Shown: positions 36,754 to 47,918 of the stretch, piece after piece
How positions within the stretch are numbered: the first letter of the stretch is position 1
How the letters are laid out: each line of letters begins with the position of its first letter
Assembly (NCBI RefSeq): GCF_023195835.1
Contig: NZ_CP096199.1
Span: 868,001 to 932,000, forward strand
DNA from: Vibrio sinaloensis
GTDB taxonomy: Bacteria > Pseudomonadota > Gammaproteobacteria > Enterobacterales > Vibrionaceae
Direction: 5' to 3'
Length of the DNA: 64,000 bases
Position numbers and translations under genes: made by a program
The notes under the pieces: model-generated
The model's input: the letters and a program-made list of their open reading frames with translations, nothing else
Databases searched by the model: none
What the model was told of the DNA's origin: nothing

Positions 36754-38115
36754 ATGGACATTCTATTTCTCTTCATCATGGTGATCGGCTTTATGCTCAT
36801 CGGGGTGCCGATCGCGATATCTTTGGGTCTATCGAGTGTTCTGTTCTTAATGATTCACTCCGATGCGTCATTAGCGTCGGTTGCACAAACGCTGTTCAAT
36901 GCGTTTGCTGGTCACTACACATTGCTAGCGATTCCTTTCTTTATCCTTGCTTCAAGCTTTATGTCGACAGGTGGCGTGGCGAAGCGAATCATCCGTTTTG
37001 CGATTGCCATGGTAGGTTGGTTCCGTGGCGGCTTGGCGATGGCATCGGTTGTCGCCTGTATGATGTTTGCGGCGTTGTCGGGTTCTTCGCCTGCTACCGT
37101 GGTAGCGATTGGTAGTATCGTCATCGCAGGTATGGTCAAAAACGGTTACTCAAAAGACTTTGCTGCAGGGGTTATCTGTAATGCAGGGACACTGGGTATT
37201 TTGATTCCACCGTCGATTGTGATGGTGGTGTACGCGGCGGCAACCGATGTGTCGGTTGGTCGTATGTTCCTAGGTGGCGTGATTCCTGGCCTGTTGGCTG
37301 GTGTGATGCTGATGATTGCTATTTATATCGCCGCGCGAGTGAAAAACCTGCCGAAACAGCCATTTGTTGGTTGGAAAGAGATGTTTGACTCGGCAAAAGA
37401 CGCCAGCTGGGGTTTATTGCTGGTGGTGATTATCTTAGGCGGCATCTACGGTGGTATCTTTACTCCGACAGAAGCAGCAGCGGTGGCGGCGATTTACTCT
37501 TTCTTCATCGCCAACTTTGTTTATCGCGATATGGGCCCATTTGCCGACAAAAACAATACCAGACCCGCTCTGTTGAAAATCGTCGAGGCTTTCTTCCATA
37601 AAGACACTAAGCATACCTTGTATGAAGCAGGTAAGCTGACGATTATGCTGCTGTTCATTATTGCCAACGCATTGATCCTCAAACACGTACTGACTGAGGA
37701 GCGTATTCCGCAAATGATCACCGAGTCGATGTTGTCAGCAGGTTTAGGTCCGATCACCTTCTTGATCGTGGTCAACCTGTTGCTGTTGATTGGTGGTCAA
37801 TTTATGGAGCCATCAGGGCTACTCATTATTGTTGCGCCGCTGGTTTTCCCTATTGCTATCGCATTGGGCATCGACCCGATTCACTTGGGTATCATGATGG
37901 TGGTGAACATGGAGATAGGTATGATAACGCCACCGGTAGGGCTGAACTTGTTCGTCACCGCAGGGGTTGCGAAGATGTCGATGATGCAGGTAGTCAAAGC
38001 GGCGCTACCATGGGTCGCTGTGATGTTCCTGTTCCTGATTATCGTTACTTACGTGCCTTGGGTATCGACTTGGCTGCCTACCACCTTGATGGGGCCAGAG
38101 ATCATTACTAAGTAA
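36754..38115 (+). CDS. dctM: TRAP transporter large membrane subunit DctM
   Basis: 453-residue channel subunit with about 12 hydrophobic segments. Family motifs: GVPIAISLGLSS, AIPFFILASSFMSTGG, SGSSPATVVAIGS, GTLGILIPPSIVMVVY and the C-terminal MITPPVGLNLFV. Completes a C4-dicarboxylate TRAP transporter with DctP and DctQ. Terminator follows. Confidence 0.95.
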   Translation: MDILFLFIMVIGFMLIGVPIAISLGLSSVLFLMIHSDASLASVAQTLFNAFAGHYTLLAIPFFILASSFMSTGGVAKRIIRFAIAMVGWFRGGLAMASVVACMMFAALSGSSPATVVAIGSIVIAGMVKNGYSKDFAAGVICNAGTLGILIPPSIVMVVYAAATDVSVGRMFLGGVIPGLLAGVMLMIAIYIAARVKNLPKQPFVGWKEMFDSAKDASWGLLLVVIILGGIYGGIFTPTEAAAVAAIYSFFIANFVYRDMGPFADKNNTRPALLKIVEAFFHKDTKHTLYEAGKLTIMLLFIIANALILKHVLTEERIPQMITESMLSAGLGPITFLIVVNLLLLIGGQFMEPSGLLIIVAPLVFPIAIALGIDPIHLGIMMVVNMEIGMITPPVGLNLFVTAGVAKMSMMQVVKAALPWVAVMFLFLIIVTYVPWVSTWLPTTLMGPEIITK

Positions 38116-38133
38116 TTGGCCTATCGATATCCC

Positions 38134-38170
38134 AAAAGCCCCGAAGCGGTTCCACTTCGGGGCTTTTTAG
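38134..38170. terminator. Terminator between dctM and dctD
   Basis: 13-bp stem AAAAGCCCCGAAG (38134-38146) / CTTCGGGGCTTTT (38155-38167), usable in both directions for the convergent operons. Confidence 0.93.
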
Positions 38171-38219
38171 TTGATGCTTAGCTCCTAATTACACCCACTT
38201 TCTGAATGCCTGATTGATA

Positions 38220-39560
38220 TTAAGGTTTGTACTTCTCTTTGTCCAAACCGTGTTTTTGCATCTTGTCGTATAAGGTTTTGCGCGCCAATTGCAGCTGTTT
38301 CATGGTGAGTTTTATGCTGCCTTGATGATGACTGAGCGCTTGCTCAATCAGACTTTTTTCAAACTCTGCGACTTGCTCTGCTAGGCCAATCTCACGCGGC
38401 TCGCTATCTTGAGTGCCGTTGAAAGCGCTGAGTTTACCTAACAACACAAAGCGTTCAGCGGCGTTTCTCAACTCGCGCACGTTGCCAGGCCAGTCATGGC
38501 TCATTAACTGATGAATCTGCGCCGCTTCAATCGCCGGAGCCGATTTACCGTAACGCGAAGCAGCGACCAACAAGAAATGGTGGAACAGCGTTGGAATGTC
38601 TTCTTTGCGCTGCCTAAGGGGAGGTAAATCGAGTGTGACCACATTGAGTCGATAGTACAAATCTTCGCGGAAACTTCCTTCACTGGCTGCTTGTTTTAGG
38701 TCGACTTTGGTTGCCGCAATTACGCGGATGTCGATGGGTACTAACTCGTTGGAGCCGACTCGCTCAATCACTCGCTCTTGCAGAACCCGAAGCAAGCGGA
38801 TTTGCGCTTGCATTGGCATCGACTCGATCTCATCCAAAAACAGCGTGCCGCCATTGGCATGCTCAAACTTACCGATGCGCTGGCTGTCTGCACCAGTAAA
38901 TGCCCCTTTTTCGTGACCATAAAGCTCACTTTCAATCAGGTTCTCAGGCACCGCACCGCAGTTGATAGCGACGAAGTTGTTGTCGCGTCGAGGGCTTTGT
39001 TCGTGGATCGAGCGAGCGAAGAGCTCTTTACCCGTTCCTGTTTCACCAAAAAGCAGAATGTCGGCATTGGTATCGGCGATATGGACGATGGTATCGCGCA
39101 ACTGCTGAATTGAAGGGGTGTCGCCGATGATTCGAGGACCGAGTGCCTGACTGGCTTTCAAACTGCGTTTCAGCGCCTGATTTTCTATTGTTAGGCTCCG
39201 CTTCTCTAGCGCGCGTCGGGTGGTGTCGATCAACCGGTCAATGGCAAAGGGCTTTTCTATAAAGTCATACGCGCCATTGCGCAGCGCATTGACCGCCATC
39301 GAAATATCACCATGACCAGTAATCAAAATAACCGGGATCTCAGGGTCTTGGTGCAAAATACTGGATAAGATATTTTCTCCGGATAGACCTGGCAGACAAA
39401 TGTCGGTGATCACGACCTTAGGCAACCCGTCGGCTTTGATGGCCAGCAGCGCTTCTTCGGCGCTGGCAAAGAATCGCGCCGATATCTCCTCAAGTTCAAA
39501 GCTTTGCTCGATTGCCAGGCGAATATCGCTCTCATCATCGATAAATATTACGTCGTACAT
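38220..39560 (-). CDS. dctD: Sigma-54 response regulator DctD
   Basis: 446 residues: receiver domain with Asp53 (VVITDICLPG), AAA+ domain with Walker A GETGTGKE, the sigma-54 contact motif GAFTGA and Walker B GGTLFLDEI, then a Fis-type helix-turn-helix at the C-terminus (LTMKQLQLARKTLYDKM). Phosphorylated by DctB, it remodels sigma-54 polymerase at the dctP promoter. Encoded 16 bp after dctB in the same direction. Confidence 0.95.
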   Translation of the reverse strand: MYDVIFIDDESDIRLAIEQSFELEEISARFFASAEEALLAIKADGLPKVVITDICLPGLSGENILSSILHQDPEIPVILITGHGDISMAVNALRNGAYDFIEKPFAIDRLIDTTRRALEKRSLTIENQALKRSLKASQALGPRIIGDTPSIQQLRDTIVHIADTNADILLFGETGTGKELFARSIHEQSPRRDNNFVAINCGAVPENLIESELYGHEKGAFTGADSQRIGKFEHANGGTLFLDEIESMPMQAQIRLLRVLQERVIERVGSNELVPIDIRVIAATKVDLKQAASEGSFREDLYYRLNVVTLDLPPLRQRKEDIPTLFHHFLLVAASRYGKSAPAIEAAQIHQLMSHDWPGNVRELRNAAERFVLLGKLSAFNGTQDSEPREIGLAEQVAEFEKSLIEQALSHHQGSIKLTMKQLQLARKTLYDKMQKHGLDKEKYKP

Positions 39561-39576
39561 AGGGTTCCTTGTGCCT

Positions 39577-41358
39577 CTAGTCCTGTTTCAATGCCAGAGA
39601 AATGATAAAGCGTGCACCGCCAAGCGGAGACTCATTCACTTGCAGGCGGCCATTCATCGCCTGCATGATTTGTTGAGAAATCGATAACCCTAACCCCAAG
39701 CCGTTTTTCTTGGTGGTATAGAAGGGCTCAAACAGCTGCGCACGCTGGTCAAACGGAATACCGGGACCGTTATCGTCGACATAGATAGACAGCCATTGTG
39801 GGTCAATGTGGGTGGAAATGACTACCTGTTTGTGCTCCTGCTCGGCGACAGCGTGCAGCGCGTTGGTGATTAGATTGATTAACACTTGTTCAAACTGAAT
39901 CGGGTTGAGCTCAATTTGCGGCAGGGCAGGGCTGAGCTCAAGCGTTAGCTCGGTCATTTGCGCCTTAAATTGCGGGTTGAGCAGCTCTTTCGCCGCGATG
40001 ATAAGGGGAGCGACATCGAGCAGACTGACCTCGTTGCTGTCGCTTTTTTTGGCAAATGAACGTAATTGGTTACTAATTTTGGCCATACGCTCGGTGAGGG
40101 ACGAAATGCGAGAAAGGTTGTCGTCGACCCGATCATAACTTTGTCTGGCCAGAAAGCGTTTGGCGTTGTCTGCGAAACTGCGGATGGCAGCGAGTGGATT
40201 GTTCAGCTCATGACTAATGCTGGCTGACATTTGCCCCAAAACCGCCAATTTAGCCGCTTGAATCAGTTCATTTTGAGTTTGACGCAGTGCTTGCTCGGTT
40301 TTGACACGTTCGTGAATCTCGGCTTGAAGCTCAGACGTTCGCTCCATCACTTGAAACTCCAGCTTTTGCCGGGCTTCGGACTGGAGCTGCTCAAACTGAC
40401 GCTTTTTCAACTGGCGCTGATAACCAAGCTGTAAAGAGAGGTAGGCAATGACAAACAACAAGGTGGCAACCAGCGCGAAGCTGAGTGAGTTCCACAGCAA
40501 AATCGACTTCGACGTTAACACCCGCAGAGTTAAGTCATGTTTCTGCAAAGCGCGAGAGGAGATTAAGTAATCATGGTCAAATCCAGACGCGCTGAGGTTG
40601 CGTAGCTCGCTGTGTTCCTTGGAAAGGTCACCACTTAGATTCATTGATCGAATCGGTTTATCGAGGTACTGCCGACTATTCAAAATCGCTAAACGTTCCG
40701 ATTCAGTGAGTGTGGTTAAGCTCTTGAATAGCCACTCGTCGTTGCTCGACATAAAAATAACGTTGTGAGGGTCGGTCGCAACAAAAATATTGGTGCGGTT
40801 TTGCCAGTTGGATTCGATTGCCGTCAAATCCATCTTGATCACTATCACGCCGATCACTTCAGCGGCGTAGGTGACGGGGTACGAAAAGTAATAGCCGCGC
40901 TGTTTAGAGCTTGAGCCGAGCGCAAAATATTGACTGGGCTGACCTTGAACGGCGTTTGAAAAATAAGGACGCCAAGCGTAGTTGCGTCCAACGAAAGAGC
41001 GCTCCAATTTCCAGTTGCTTGAGGCGATGGTATTGCCGAACTCATCGAGTAGATAGGCATCGGTTGATTGAATGATCTGATTGACCTCTTCAAGATAACG
41101 GTTGGTCAGCTCTATTTGGGCGCTATTTTGCGGGGCGTGCAGCGCGGCAATTAACAACGGGTCTTGGGCAATCAGTTGGGGTAAATGTGCGTATTTGTCG
41201 AGCTTGCTGGAAATATACTCGGCAAATCGATCAAGCTGCTCTTTATGGTTGGCCAACTGGTTGTTTTCGCTTACTTGCCACAACCAACCTGAGCCTGCTG
41301 TGACCACAAATATGTAAAGCACCAGTAGAGAAAACTTACTGCGACGAAACGTTAACAT
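39577..41358 (-). CDS. dctB: C4-dicarboxylate sensor kinase DctB
   Basis: 593 residues from the ATG at 41358 (AGGGATAGAG before it); the open frame continues 60 residues upstream but without a start signal. Membrane segment about 9-28, large periplasmic double-PAS-type sensor to about residue 310, second membrane segment, coiled coil, phosphoacceptor His in GQMSASISHELNNPLAAIRSF, and HATPase with LITNALHAV and DDNGPGIP. Senses external C4-dicarboxylates and phosphorylates DctD. Confidence 0.94.
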   Translation of the reverse strand: MLTFRRSKFSLLVLYIFVVTAGSGWLWQVSENNQLANHKEQLDRFAEYISSKLDKYAHLPQLIAQDPLLIAALHAPQNSAQIELTNRYLEEVNQIIQSTDAYLLDEFGNTIASSNWKLERSFVGRNYAWRPYFSNAVQGQPSQYFALGSSSKQRGYYFSYPVTYAAEVIGVIVIKMDLTAIESNWQNRTNIFVATDPHNVIFMSSNDEWLFKSLTTLTESERLAILNSRQYLDKPIRSMNLSGDLSKEHSELRNLSASGFDHDYLISSRALQKHDLTLRVLTSKSILLWNSLSFALVATLLFVIAYLSLQLGYQRQLKKRQFEQLQSEARQKLEFQVMERTSELQAEIHERVKTEQALRQTQNELIQAAKLAVLGQMSASISHELNNPLAAIRSFADNAKRFLARQSYDRVDDNLSRISSLTERMAKISNQLRSFAKKSDSNEVSLLDVAPLIIAAKELLNPQFKAQMTELTLELSPALPQIELNPIQFEQVLINLITNALHAVAEQEHKQVVISTHIDPQWLSIYVDDNGPGIPFDQRAQLFEPFYTTKKNGLGLGLSISQQIMQAMNGRLQVNESPLGGARFIISLALKQD

Positions 41359-41639
41359 CTCTATCCCTGAAAGGCCTGTATAACTGGCTATAGCGTAAAG
41401 GTTTTTGTTACAAATGTGTTTAGTGATATTGACAATTTGAGGGATAAAACCGGACTTAGATCGACTTTTATTCTTAAACTCAAAAAAAACGTTATTTTCT
41501 CTTGAAAAAGGCTTTAATGTCCCCATTTCTGAGAACAAAGAATACTGAGTTGGTGTTTTTTTTAGCAGTTAAGTGAGTTTTTAGGATTATCGTGAGGCGA
41601 TCTTAGGGTTCGGCTCGACAGCTATCGATCCGCTCGGTA

Positions 41640-41858
41640 GAATGCTGCGTCTAAATTTTTAATCCTGAGGCTAATCGGAGATACCTTTTACGACCAAACG
41701 TCGAGAAGATATCGCTGATTAGTCCGGCAACTAGCCATGCTTAGTTGCCGATACTCGATTTATGAAGAGTACTCATAGAGTACAAACAAGGATGGGTCCT
41801 CTCGAAAGAGCGGGCACATAAGCTCAGCCAGCTGAGCCAGTTTTGAGGTTAATGAATA
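41640..41858 (+). promoter_or_regulatory. Structured leader upstream of tig
   Basis: About 500 bp separates dctB from tig. The last 200 carry successive hairpins: CGGCAACTA (41725-41733) / TAGTTGCCG (41742-41750), CTCT-CGAA-AGAG near 41800-41811, and GCTCAG (41822-41827) / CTGAGC (41832-41837), the last just 21 bp before the ATG. This looks like a long folded 5' UTR. The 41359-41640 part shows no gene or clear motif. Confidence 0.5.
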
Positions 41859-43166
41859 ATGCAAGTTACTGTTGAAACGCTAGAGGGCCTAGAGCGCCGT
41901 CTAAACATTACTGTTCCTGCTGCAAACATCGAAGACGCTGTTACTGCAGAACTACGCAACATCGCAAAGAACCGTCGTTTCGATGGTTTCCGTAAAGGCA
42001 AAGTGCCGCTAAAAATGGTTGCGAAGATGTACGGCAAAGCAGTACGTCAAGACGTAATGGGTGAGGTTATGCAACGTCACTTCATCGAAGCGATTGTGAA
42101 AGAAAAAATCAACCCAGCAGGCGCGCCTACTTTCGCTCCAGTTGAAACTAAAGAAGGCGAAGATCTAGTTTTCAACGCAACTTTTGAAGTTTACCCAGAA
42201 GTAGAGCTGAAAGGTCTAGAGAACATCACTGTTGAAAAACCAACAACAGAAGTGAATGACTCAGACGTTGAAGAGATGATCGACACGCTACGTAAGCAAC
42301 AAGCAACTTGGGTTGAAGTTGAAGAAGCAGCAGAAGATGGCAAGCGCGCAACGATCGATTTCGTTGGCTCTATCGACGGCGAAGAGTTCGAAGGCGGTAA
42401 AGCTGAAAACTTCCCACTAGAAATGGGTGCAGGTCGCATGATCCCAGGTTTTGAAGACGGTATCGCAGGCAAAACTGCTGGTATGGAATTCGAAATCGAC
42501 GTGACTTTCCCAGAAGATTACCACGCTGAAAACCTAAAAGGTAAAGCAGCTAAGTTCGCTATCAAAGTGAACAAAGTTGAAGCGCGTGAGCTTCCAGAGC
42601 TAAACGACGAGTTCGTTGCTAAGTTTGGTGTTGCTGAAGGCGGCGTCGACGCGCTTAAAGCTGAAGTACGCAAAAACATGGAGCGTGAACTTAAGCAAGC
42701 TGTGAAGAACCGCATCAAAGAGCAAGCGCTAGACGGTCTTGTGAAAGAGAACGACATTGACGTTCCTGCAGCACTCGTTGATCAAGAGATCGGTACGCTG
42801 CGTCAGCAAGCAGCTCAACGTTTCGGTGGCAACCCAGAAGCAGCAGAGCAGCTTCCACGTGAACTGTTCGAAGAGCAAGCGAAGCGTCGCGTTGTTGTTG
42901 GTCTACTTCTAGGTGAAGTGATCAAGTCTGAAGAGCTAAAAGCTGACGATGAGAAAGTGAAAGCACTGATCGAAGAAATGGCGACAGCTTACGAAGATCC
43001 AGCTGAAGTCGTTGCTTACTACGAGCAAAACGAGCAAATGATGAACAACATGCGCAACGTTGCCCTAGAAGAGCAAGCAATCGACGCAATCATCGCTAAA
43101 GCTCAGGTGACTGAAAAAGCAGTAAGCTTCAGCGAGCTAATGAACCAGCAGCCAGCAGCACAATAA
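41859..43166 (+). CDS. tig: Trigger factor
   Basis: Ribosome-bound chaperone and prolyl isomerase. 435 residues: N-terminal ribosome-binding domain with the GFRKGKVP signature (residues about 44-51), FKBP-type isomerase domain (about 150-245, with [21 protein letters not shown] region), and C-terminal chaperone arms. Highly biased codons, fitting strong expression. First gene of the tig-clpP-clpX-lon cluster. Confidence 0.98.
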   Translation: MQVTVETLEGLERRLNITVPAANIEDAVTAELRNIAKNRRFDGFRKGKVPLKMVAKMYGKAVRQDVMGEVMQRHFIEAIVKEKINPAGAPTFAPVETKEGEDLVFNATFEVYPEVELKGLENITVEKPTTEVNDSDVEEMIDTLRKQQATWVEVEEAAEDGKRATIDFVGSIDGEEFEGGKAENFPLEMGAGRMIPGFEDGIAGKTAGMEFEIDVTFPEDYHAENLKGKAAKFAIKVNKVEARELPELNDEFVAKFGVAEGGVDALKAEVRKNMERELKQAVKNRIKEQALDGLVKENDIDVPAALVDQEIGTLRQQAAQRFGGNPEAAEQLPRELFEEQAKRRVVVGLLLGEVIKSEELKADDEKVKALIEEMATAYEDPAEVVAYYEQNEQMMNNMRNVALEEQAIDAIIAKAQVTEKAVSFSELMNQQPAAQ

Positions 43167-43214
43167 GCAATATAGTGCTTAGAAGGTTGACTTAGCGTTA
43201 ACTATTCTGCTAAC

Positions 43215-43256
43215 AATGGTCCGTATGAAATACTTCATCCGGGCCATTTATTTTAG
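43215..43256 (+). terminator. Weak hairpin between tig and clpP
   Basis: Stem AATGGTCCG (43215-43223) / CGGGCCATT (43240-43248) with one G-T pair, followed by TATTTTA. Probable partial terminator or attenuator. Confidence 0.5.
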
Positions 43257-43268
43257 GGACATAACAAT

Positions 43269-43895
43269 ATGAGCTACCAAGAAAAAAACGCAATGTCGCC
43301 AATTTTAGACGCGCTGGTACCCATGGTGGTTGAACAGACTTCCCGCGGCGAACGTTCTTACGACATTTACTCTCGTTTGCTTAAAGAACGTGTCATATTC
43401 CTAACGGGTCAAGTGGAAGATCACATGGCCAATCTTGTTGTGGCACAGTTGCTTTTCCTAGAGTCGGAAAACCCAGATAAAGACATCTTCCTTTACATCA
43501 ACTCTCCAGGTGGTAGCGTGACTGCGGGTATGTCTATTTATGACACCATGCAGTTCATTAAACCGAACGTGAGCACAGTGTGTATGGGCCAAGCGTGCTC
43601 TATGGGTGCTTTCCTACTTGCAGGTGGCGCACCGGGTAAACGTTACGTGCTACCAAACTCGCGCGTGATGATTCACCAACCACTGGGTGGCTTCCAAGGT
43701 CAAGCGTCAGATATTCAGATTCATGCTCAAGAAATCCTGACTATCAAACAGAAACTGAACAAGCTTCTTGCTGAACATACAGGTCAGCCTTTGGAAGTGA
43801 TTGAACGCGATACCGATCGCGATAACTTTATGGCGGCAGAGCAAGCTGTAGAGTACGGCCTAGTCGATGCAGTTCTTACTCATCGCGGCGAATAA
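43269..43895 (+). CDS. clpP: ATP-dependent Clp protease proteolytic subunit
   Basis: 208-residue serine peptidase forming a double-heptamer chamber. Catalytic triad Ser111 (GQACSMGAF), His136 (MIHQPLGG) and Asp185, in register with the E. coli precursor (mature numbering plus 14), so a short propeptide is expected. Upstream of clpX by 65 bp; works with ClpX or ClpA. Confidence 0.98.
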   Translation: MSYQEKNAMSPILDALVPMVVEQTSRGERSYDIYSRLLKERVIFLTGQVEDHMANLVVAQLLFLESENPDKDIFLYINSPGGSVTAGMSIYDTMQFIKPNVSTVCMGQACSMGAFLLAGGAPGKRYVLPNSRVMIHQPLGGFQGQASDIQIHAQEILTIKQKLNKLLAEHTGQPLEVIERDTDRDNFMAAEQAVEYGLVDAVLTHRGE

Positions 43896-43960
43896 CTAGC
43901 AAGATTGGGGTATATTGATATACACTCAAATCATATCAGTAAAGGCTAAGAGGTTAGCGA

Positions 43961-45244
43961 ATGACAGATAAAAGCAAAGAGAGCGGTAGTAGTAAGCTTC
44001 TTTACTGCTCTTTCTGCGGCAAAAGCCAGCACGAAGTTCGTAAGCTAATCGCTGGTCCGTCAGTCTATATTTGTGACGAATGTGTCGATCTATGTAACGA
44101 CATCATTCGTGAAGAAATTAAAGATGTTCTACCGAAGAAACAATCGGAAGCACTGCCTGTGCCACGTGAAATTCGTGAACACCTTGACGACTACGTGATC
44201 GGACAAGATTACGCTAAAAAAGTGTTAGCAGTAGCCGTTTATAACCACTATAAGCGTTTACGAAATGGAGATACGACCAGCGAAGGTGTTGAACTTGGTA
44301 AAAGTAACATCTTGCTTATTGGCCCGACAGGTAGCGGTAAAACTCTGCTTGCCGAGACGCTCGCTCGTTTCCTTGATGTACCATTTACGATGGCAGATGC
44401 AACTACGCTAACTGAAGCGGGTTATGTGGGTGAAGATGTAGAAAACATCATCCAAAAACTGCTGCAAAAATGTGATTACGACGTCGCGAAAGCGGAGCGT
44501 GGTATCGTGTACATCGATGAGATCGACAAGATCTCTCGTAAAGCAGAAAACCCTTCAATTACCCGTGACGTGTCGGGTGAAGGTGTACAGCAAGCGCTAT
44601 TGAAATTAATTGAAGGGACGGTTGCTTCTGTGCCGCCACAAGGTGGTCGCAAGCATCCACAACAAGAGTTCCTTCAAGTCGATACATCGAAGATCTTATT
44701 TATCTGTGGCGGTGCATTTGCCGGCCTAGATAAGGTGATTGAGCAGCGTGTCGCGACAGGAACCGGTATCGGCTTTGGCGCCGAAGTGCGTTCAAAAGAC
44801 GAAACCAAAACGGTCGGCGAGCTATTCACTCAAGTAGAGCCAGAAGACTTAGTAAAATACGGTCTGATCCCGGAGTTTATTGGTCGTCTGCCTGTCACAA
44901 CAACACTGACAGAGCTTGATGAAGATGCGTTGATTCAGATTCTATGTGAACCGAAGAATGCATTGACTAAGCAATATGCTGCGTTGTTTGAGCTTGAAAA
45001 CGCAGAGCTTGAATTCCGCGAAGATGCGCTGCGTGCTATCGCCAAAAAAGCGATGGAACGCAAAACAGGTGCGCGTGGTCTGCGCTCTATTTTAGAGAGC
45101 GTGCTACTTGAAACCATGTACGAGCTGCCTTCAATGGACGACGTAAGCAAGGTCGTTATTGATGAGTCGGTGATTAAAGGTGAGTCTGATCCTTTGCTCA
45201 TTTACAGCAATTCAGACAATCAAGCCGCAGGCGCTGAATCTTAA
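43961..45244 (+). CDS. clpX: ATP-dependent Clp protease ATP-binding subunit ClpX
   Basis: 427-residue AAA+ unfoldase. The N-terminal zinc domain uses Cys16, Cys19, Cys38 and Cys41 and binds adaptors and substrates. Walker A GPTGSGKT, Walker [10 protein letters not shown], the pore loop GYVGEDV and the ClpP-contact IGF loop (GTGIGFGAE) are intact. A terminator follows before lon. Confidence 0.98.
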   Translation: MTDKSKESGSSKLLYCSFCGKSQHEVRKLIAGPSVYICDECVDLCNDIIREEIKDVLPKKQSEALPVPREIREHLDDYVIGQDYAKKVLAVAVYNHYKRLRNGDTTSEGVELGKSNILLIGPTGSGKTLLAETLARFLDVPFTMADATTLTEAGYVGEDVENIIQKLLQKCDYDVAKAERGIVYIDEIDKISRKAENPSITRDVSGEGVQQALLKLIEGTVASVPPQGGRKHPQQEFLQVDTSKILFICGGAFAGLDKVIEQRVATGTGIGFGAEVRSKDETKTVGELFTQVEPEDLVKYGLIPEFIGRLPVTTTLTELDEDALIQILCEPKNALTKQYAALFELENAELEFREDALRAIAKKAMERKTGARGLRSILESVLLETMYELPSMDDVSKVVIDESVIKGESDPLLIYSNSDNQAAGAES

Positions 45245-45272
45245 TCTAAATCACAGATTTAGAGACGAATTG

Positions 45273-45305
45273 AAAGGGGGTAATCATTTACTCCCTTTTT
45301 TTTAT
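45273..45305 (+). terminator. Terminator of clpX
   Basis: Stem AAAGGGGGTAA / TTTACTCCCTTT (45273-45297) with one wobble pair, followed by a run of T. Confidence 0.85.
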
Positions 45306-45310
45306 TCTTC

Positions 45311-45340
45311 CATTGAATCCAACCAATTAGCCCCCATATA
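45311..45340 (+). promoter_or_regulatory. Heat-shock (sigma-32) promoter of lon
   Basis: -35 region CATTGAAT (45311-45318) and -10 region CCCCCATATA (45331-45340), close to the sigma-32 consensus CTTGAAA / CCCCATNT and nearly identical in its -10 to the E. coli lon promoter. Confidence 0.75.
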
Positions 45341-45373
45341 CTGCTCATAAGACTAAGCGGAAGAGAGAAGCAT

Positions 45374-47725
45374 ATGAACTTGGAACGTTCCGAACGTATC
45401 GAGATCCCCGTACTACCTCTAAGAGATGTAGTCGTTTACCCGCATATGGTAATTCCTTTGTTTGTTGGTCGAGAAAAGTCCATCGCCTGTCTTGAGGCAG
45501 CTATGGATAACAACAAGCAAGTATTATTAGTAGCGCAAAAAGAAGCGGATACTGATGAGCCAACTCAGGCAGATATGTTTGAAGTGGGTACCGTTGCGAC
45601 CATTCTACAATTGCTCAAGTTACCGGACGGCACCGTCAAGGTATTGGTCGAAGGTCAGCAGCGCGCCAAAATCAATCACTTTATTGAGAATGACTTCTTT
45701 TATGCTGAGGCGCAATATTTGACTACGGCTGAGCTAGATGAACGCGAGCAAGAGGTGATTGTTCGTAGTGCCATCAATCAGTTCGAAGGCTTTATCAAGC
45801 TCAACAAAAAGATTCCACCAGAGGTACTGACGTCACTCAATGGTATCGATGAAGCTGCGCGCCTAGCCGATACTATCGCCGCGCACATGCCGCTAAAATT
45901 GGCTGACAAGCAAACGGTACTAGAGCTCCTAGACGTCACAGAGCGCCTTGAGTTCCTAATGGGACAAATGGAATCAGAAATCGATCTGCTACAGGTTGAG
46001 AAGCGCATCCGTACCCGTGTTAAAAAGCAGATGGAAAAATCACAGCGCGAGTACTATCTGAATGAGCAAATGAAAGCGATTCAGAAAGAGCTTGGCGAAA
46101 GTGAAGATGGCGTCGATGAGTTTGAAGCTCTACAGCAAAAAATCGTTGACGCTAAGATGCCAAAAGAAGCGCGTGAGAAAACCGAACAAGAACTGCAAAA
46201 ACTGAAGATGATGTCGCCAATGTCGGCAGAGGCGACGGTTGTGCGTGGTTATATTGATTGGATGTTGGGCGTGCCTTGGAATAAACGTTCTAAAGTTAAA
46301 AAGAACTTAGCCAAGGCAGAAGAGGTACTCAACGAAGATCACTACGGTTTAGAGCGAGTTAAAGAGCGAATTCTTGAATACCTCGCGGTGCAAAACCGAA
46401 TCAACAAGCTCAAGGGCCCGATTCTGTGTCTCGTCGGTCCTCCAGGTGTGGGTAAAACCTCCCTTGGTCGCTCTATAGCGGCGGCAACAGGTCGTCAGTA
46501 CACTCGAATGGCGCTTGGCGGCGTGCGCGACGAAGCTGAGATTCGTGGCCATCGCCGCACTTACATCGGTTCTATGCCGGGCAAGTTAATTCAAAAAATG
46601 TCCAAGGTAGGGGTCAAAAACCCACTGTTCTTGTTGGATGAAATCGACAAGATGTCTTCGGACATGCGCGGTGACCCATCATCTGCGTTACTTGAAGTAC
46701 TCGATCCAGAGCAGAACAACGCCTTTAATGACCACTACTTGGAAGTGGACTACGACCTGTCTGACGTGATGTTCGTGGCGACCTCGAACTCGATGAACAT
46801 CCCAGGTCCACTGCTTGACCGTATGGAAGTGATTCGTCTTTCGGGCTATACCGAAGATGAAAAGCTCAATATCGCTAAGCGTCACTTAGTTGAAAAGCAG
46901 ATCAAGCGCAATGGCTTGAAAACGGGTGAGATTGAGATTGAAGACTCAGCCATCATCGGCATTATTCGCTACTACACTCGTGAAGCAGGGGTGCGTAGCC
47001 TAGAGCGAGAGATCTCGAAGATTTGTCGCAAAGCAGTGAAAAACATCTTGCTCGATCCTGAGCTTAAGAAAGTCACGGTGACCATGGAGAATCTCAAAGA
47101 GTATTTGGGTGTTCAGCGTCACGATTACGGTAAAGCCGAGGATAGCAATCGCATCGGTCAAGTGACTGGACTTGCTTGGACTGAAGTCGGCGGCGATTTG
47201 TTAACAATCGAGACTCAAGCGATGCCAGGTAAGGGTAAACTCACTCAAACCGGCTCACTCGGCGATGTGATGCAAGAGTCCATTCAGGCTGCGATGACGG
47301 TCGTGCGCTCTCGCGCTGAGAAGCTCGGTATTAACTCTGACTTTTACGAGAAGCGCGATATTCACGTTCATGTGCCAGAAGGTGCGACACCAAAAGATGG
47401 CCCGAGTGCGGGTATCGCGATGTGCACCGCGTTGGTTTCAAGTCTCACGGGTAACCCTGTGAAGGCGGAAGTGGCGATGACGGGTGAGATCACACTACGC
47501 GGTGAAGTGTTACCGATCGGTGGCTTAAAAGAGAAGCTTCTCGCGGCTCACCGTGGCGGCATAAAAACGGTGTTGATTCCAAAAGATAATGAACGTGATC
47601 TGGAAGAGATTCCTGACAATGTTATCGCTGATCTTAAGGTGATTCCTGTGCGCTGGATTGACGATGTATTGAAAATTGCATTGGAAAAAGATCCGTCAGG
47701 TGTTGAGTTTGCCGTCGAAAAATAG
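45374..47725 (+). CDS. lon: ATP-dependent protease Lon
   Basis: 783-residue AAA+ serine protease degrading misfolded and regulatory proteins. N-terminal substrate domain (about 1-300), ATPase with Walker [10 protein letters not shown] and Walker [10 protein letters not shown], and a protease domain whose catalytic Ser lies in DGPSAGIAM, with the Lys in the [13 protein letters not shown] region. Preceded by a heat-shock promoter. Length matches E. coli Lon (784). Confidence 0.98.
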   Translation: MNLERSERIEIPVLPLRDVVVYPHMVIPLFVGREKSIACLEAAMDNNKQVLLVAQKEADTDEPTQADMFEVGTVATILQLLKLPDGTVKVLVEGQQRAKINHFIENDFFYAEAQYLTTAELDEREQEVIVRSAINQFEGFIKLNKKIPPEVLTSLNGIDEAARLADTIAAHMPLKLADKQTVLELLDVTERLEFLMGQMESEIDLLQVEKRIRTRVKKQMEKSQREYYLNEQMKAIQKELGESEDGVDEFEALQQKIVDAKMPKEAREKTEQELQKLKMMSPMSAEATVVRGYIDWMLGVPWNKRSKVKKNLAKAEEVLNEDHYGLERVKERILEYLAVQNRINKLKGPILCLVGPPGVGKTSLGRSIAAATGRQYTRMALGGVRDEAEIRGHRRTYIGSMPGKLIQKMSKVGVKNPLFLLDEIDKMSSDMRGDPSSALLEVLDPEQNNAFNDHYLEVDYDLSDVMFVATSNSMNIPGPLLDRMEVIRLSGYTEDEKLNIAKRHLVEKQIKRNGLKTGEIEIEDSAIIGIIRYYTREAGVRSLEREISKICRKAVKNILLDPELKKVTVTMENLKEYLGVQRHDYGKAEDSNRIGQVTGLAWTEVGGDLLTIETQAMPGKGKLTQTGSLGDVMQESIQAAMTVVRSRAEKLGINSDFYEKRDIHVHVPEGATPKDGPSAGIAMCTALVSSLTGNPVKAEVAMTGEITLRGEVLPIGGLKEKLLAAHRGGIKTVLIPKDNERDLEEIPDNVIADLKVIPVRWIDDVLKIALEKDPSGVEFAVEK

Positions 47726-47754
47726 TGATGTGCAGCAAAAATAAGTAAAAGATT

Positions 47755-47793
47755 ACGCTGATAAGCACAAAAAGGCTTGTCAGCGTTTTTTTT
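47755..47793 (+). terminator. Terminator of lon
   Basis: Stem ACGCTGA (47755-47761) / TCAGCGT (47780-47786) with further pairing AAGC / GCTT inside, then eight T. Confidence 0.9.
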
Positions 47794-47918
47794 GGGCGCT
47801 AACGTTAGCGACTATAGCTTCAAGCCTTGTATAGCAAGGGTTTGTCGCTAATTTGAAACGAAATGGAACGTATAGCTACCTATAAAAAAATAACCAGGTG
47901 GCGCAAAGGGGAATCACA

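Noticed and set aside
41359..41538. Upstream extension of DctB by 60 residues
   Set aside because: The first membrane helix and the AGGGATAGAG site support the ATG at 41358.
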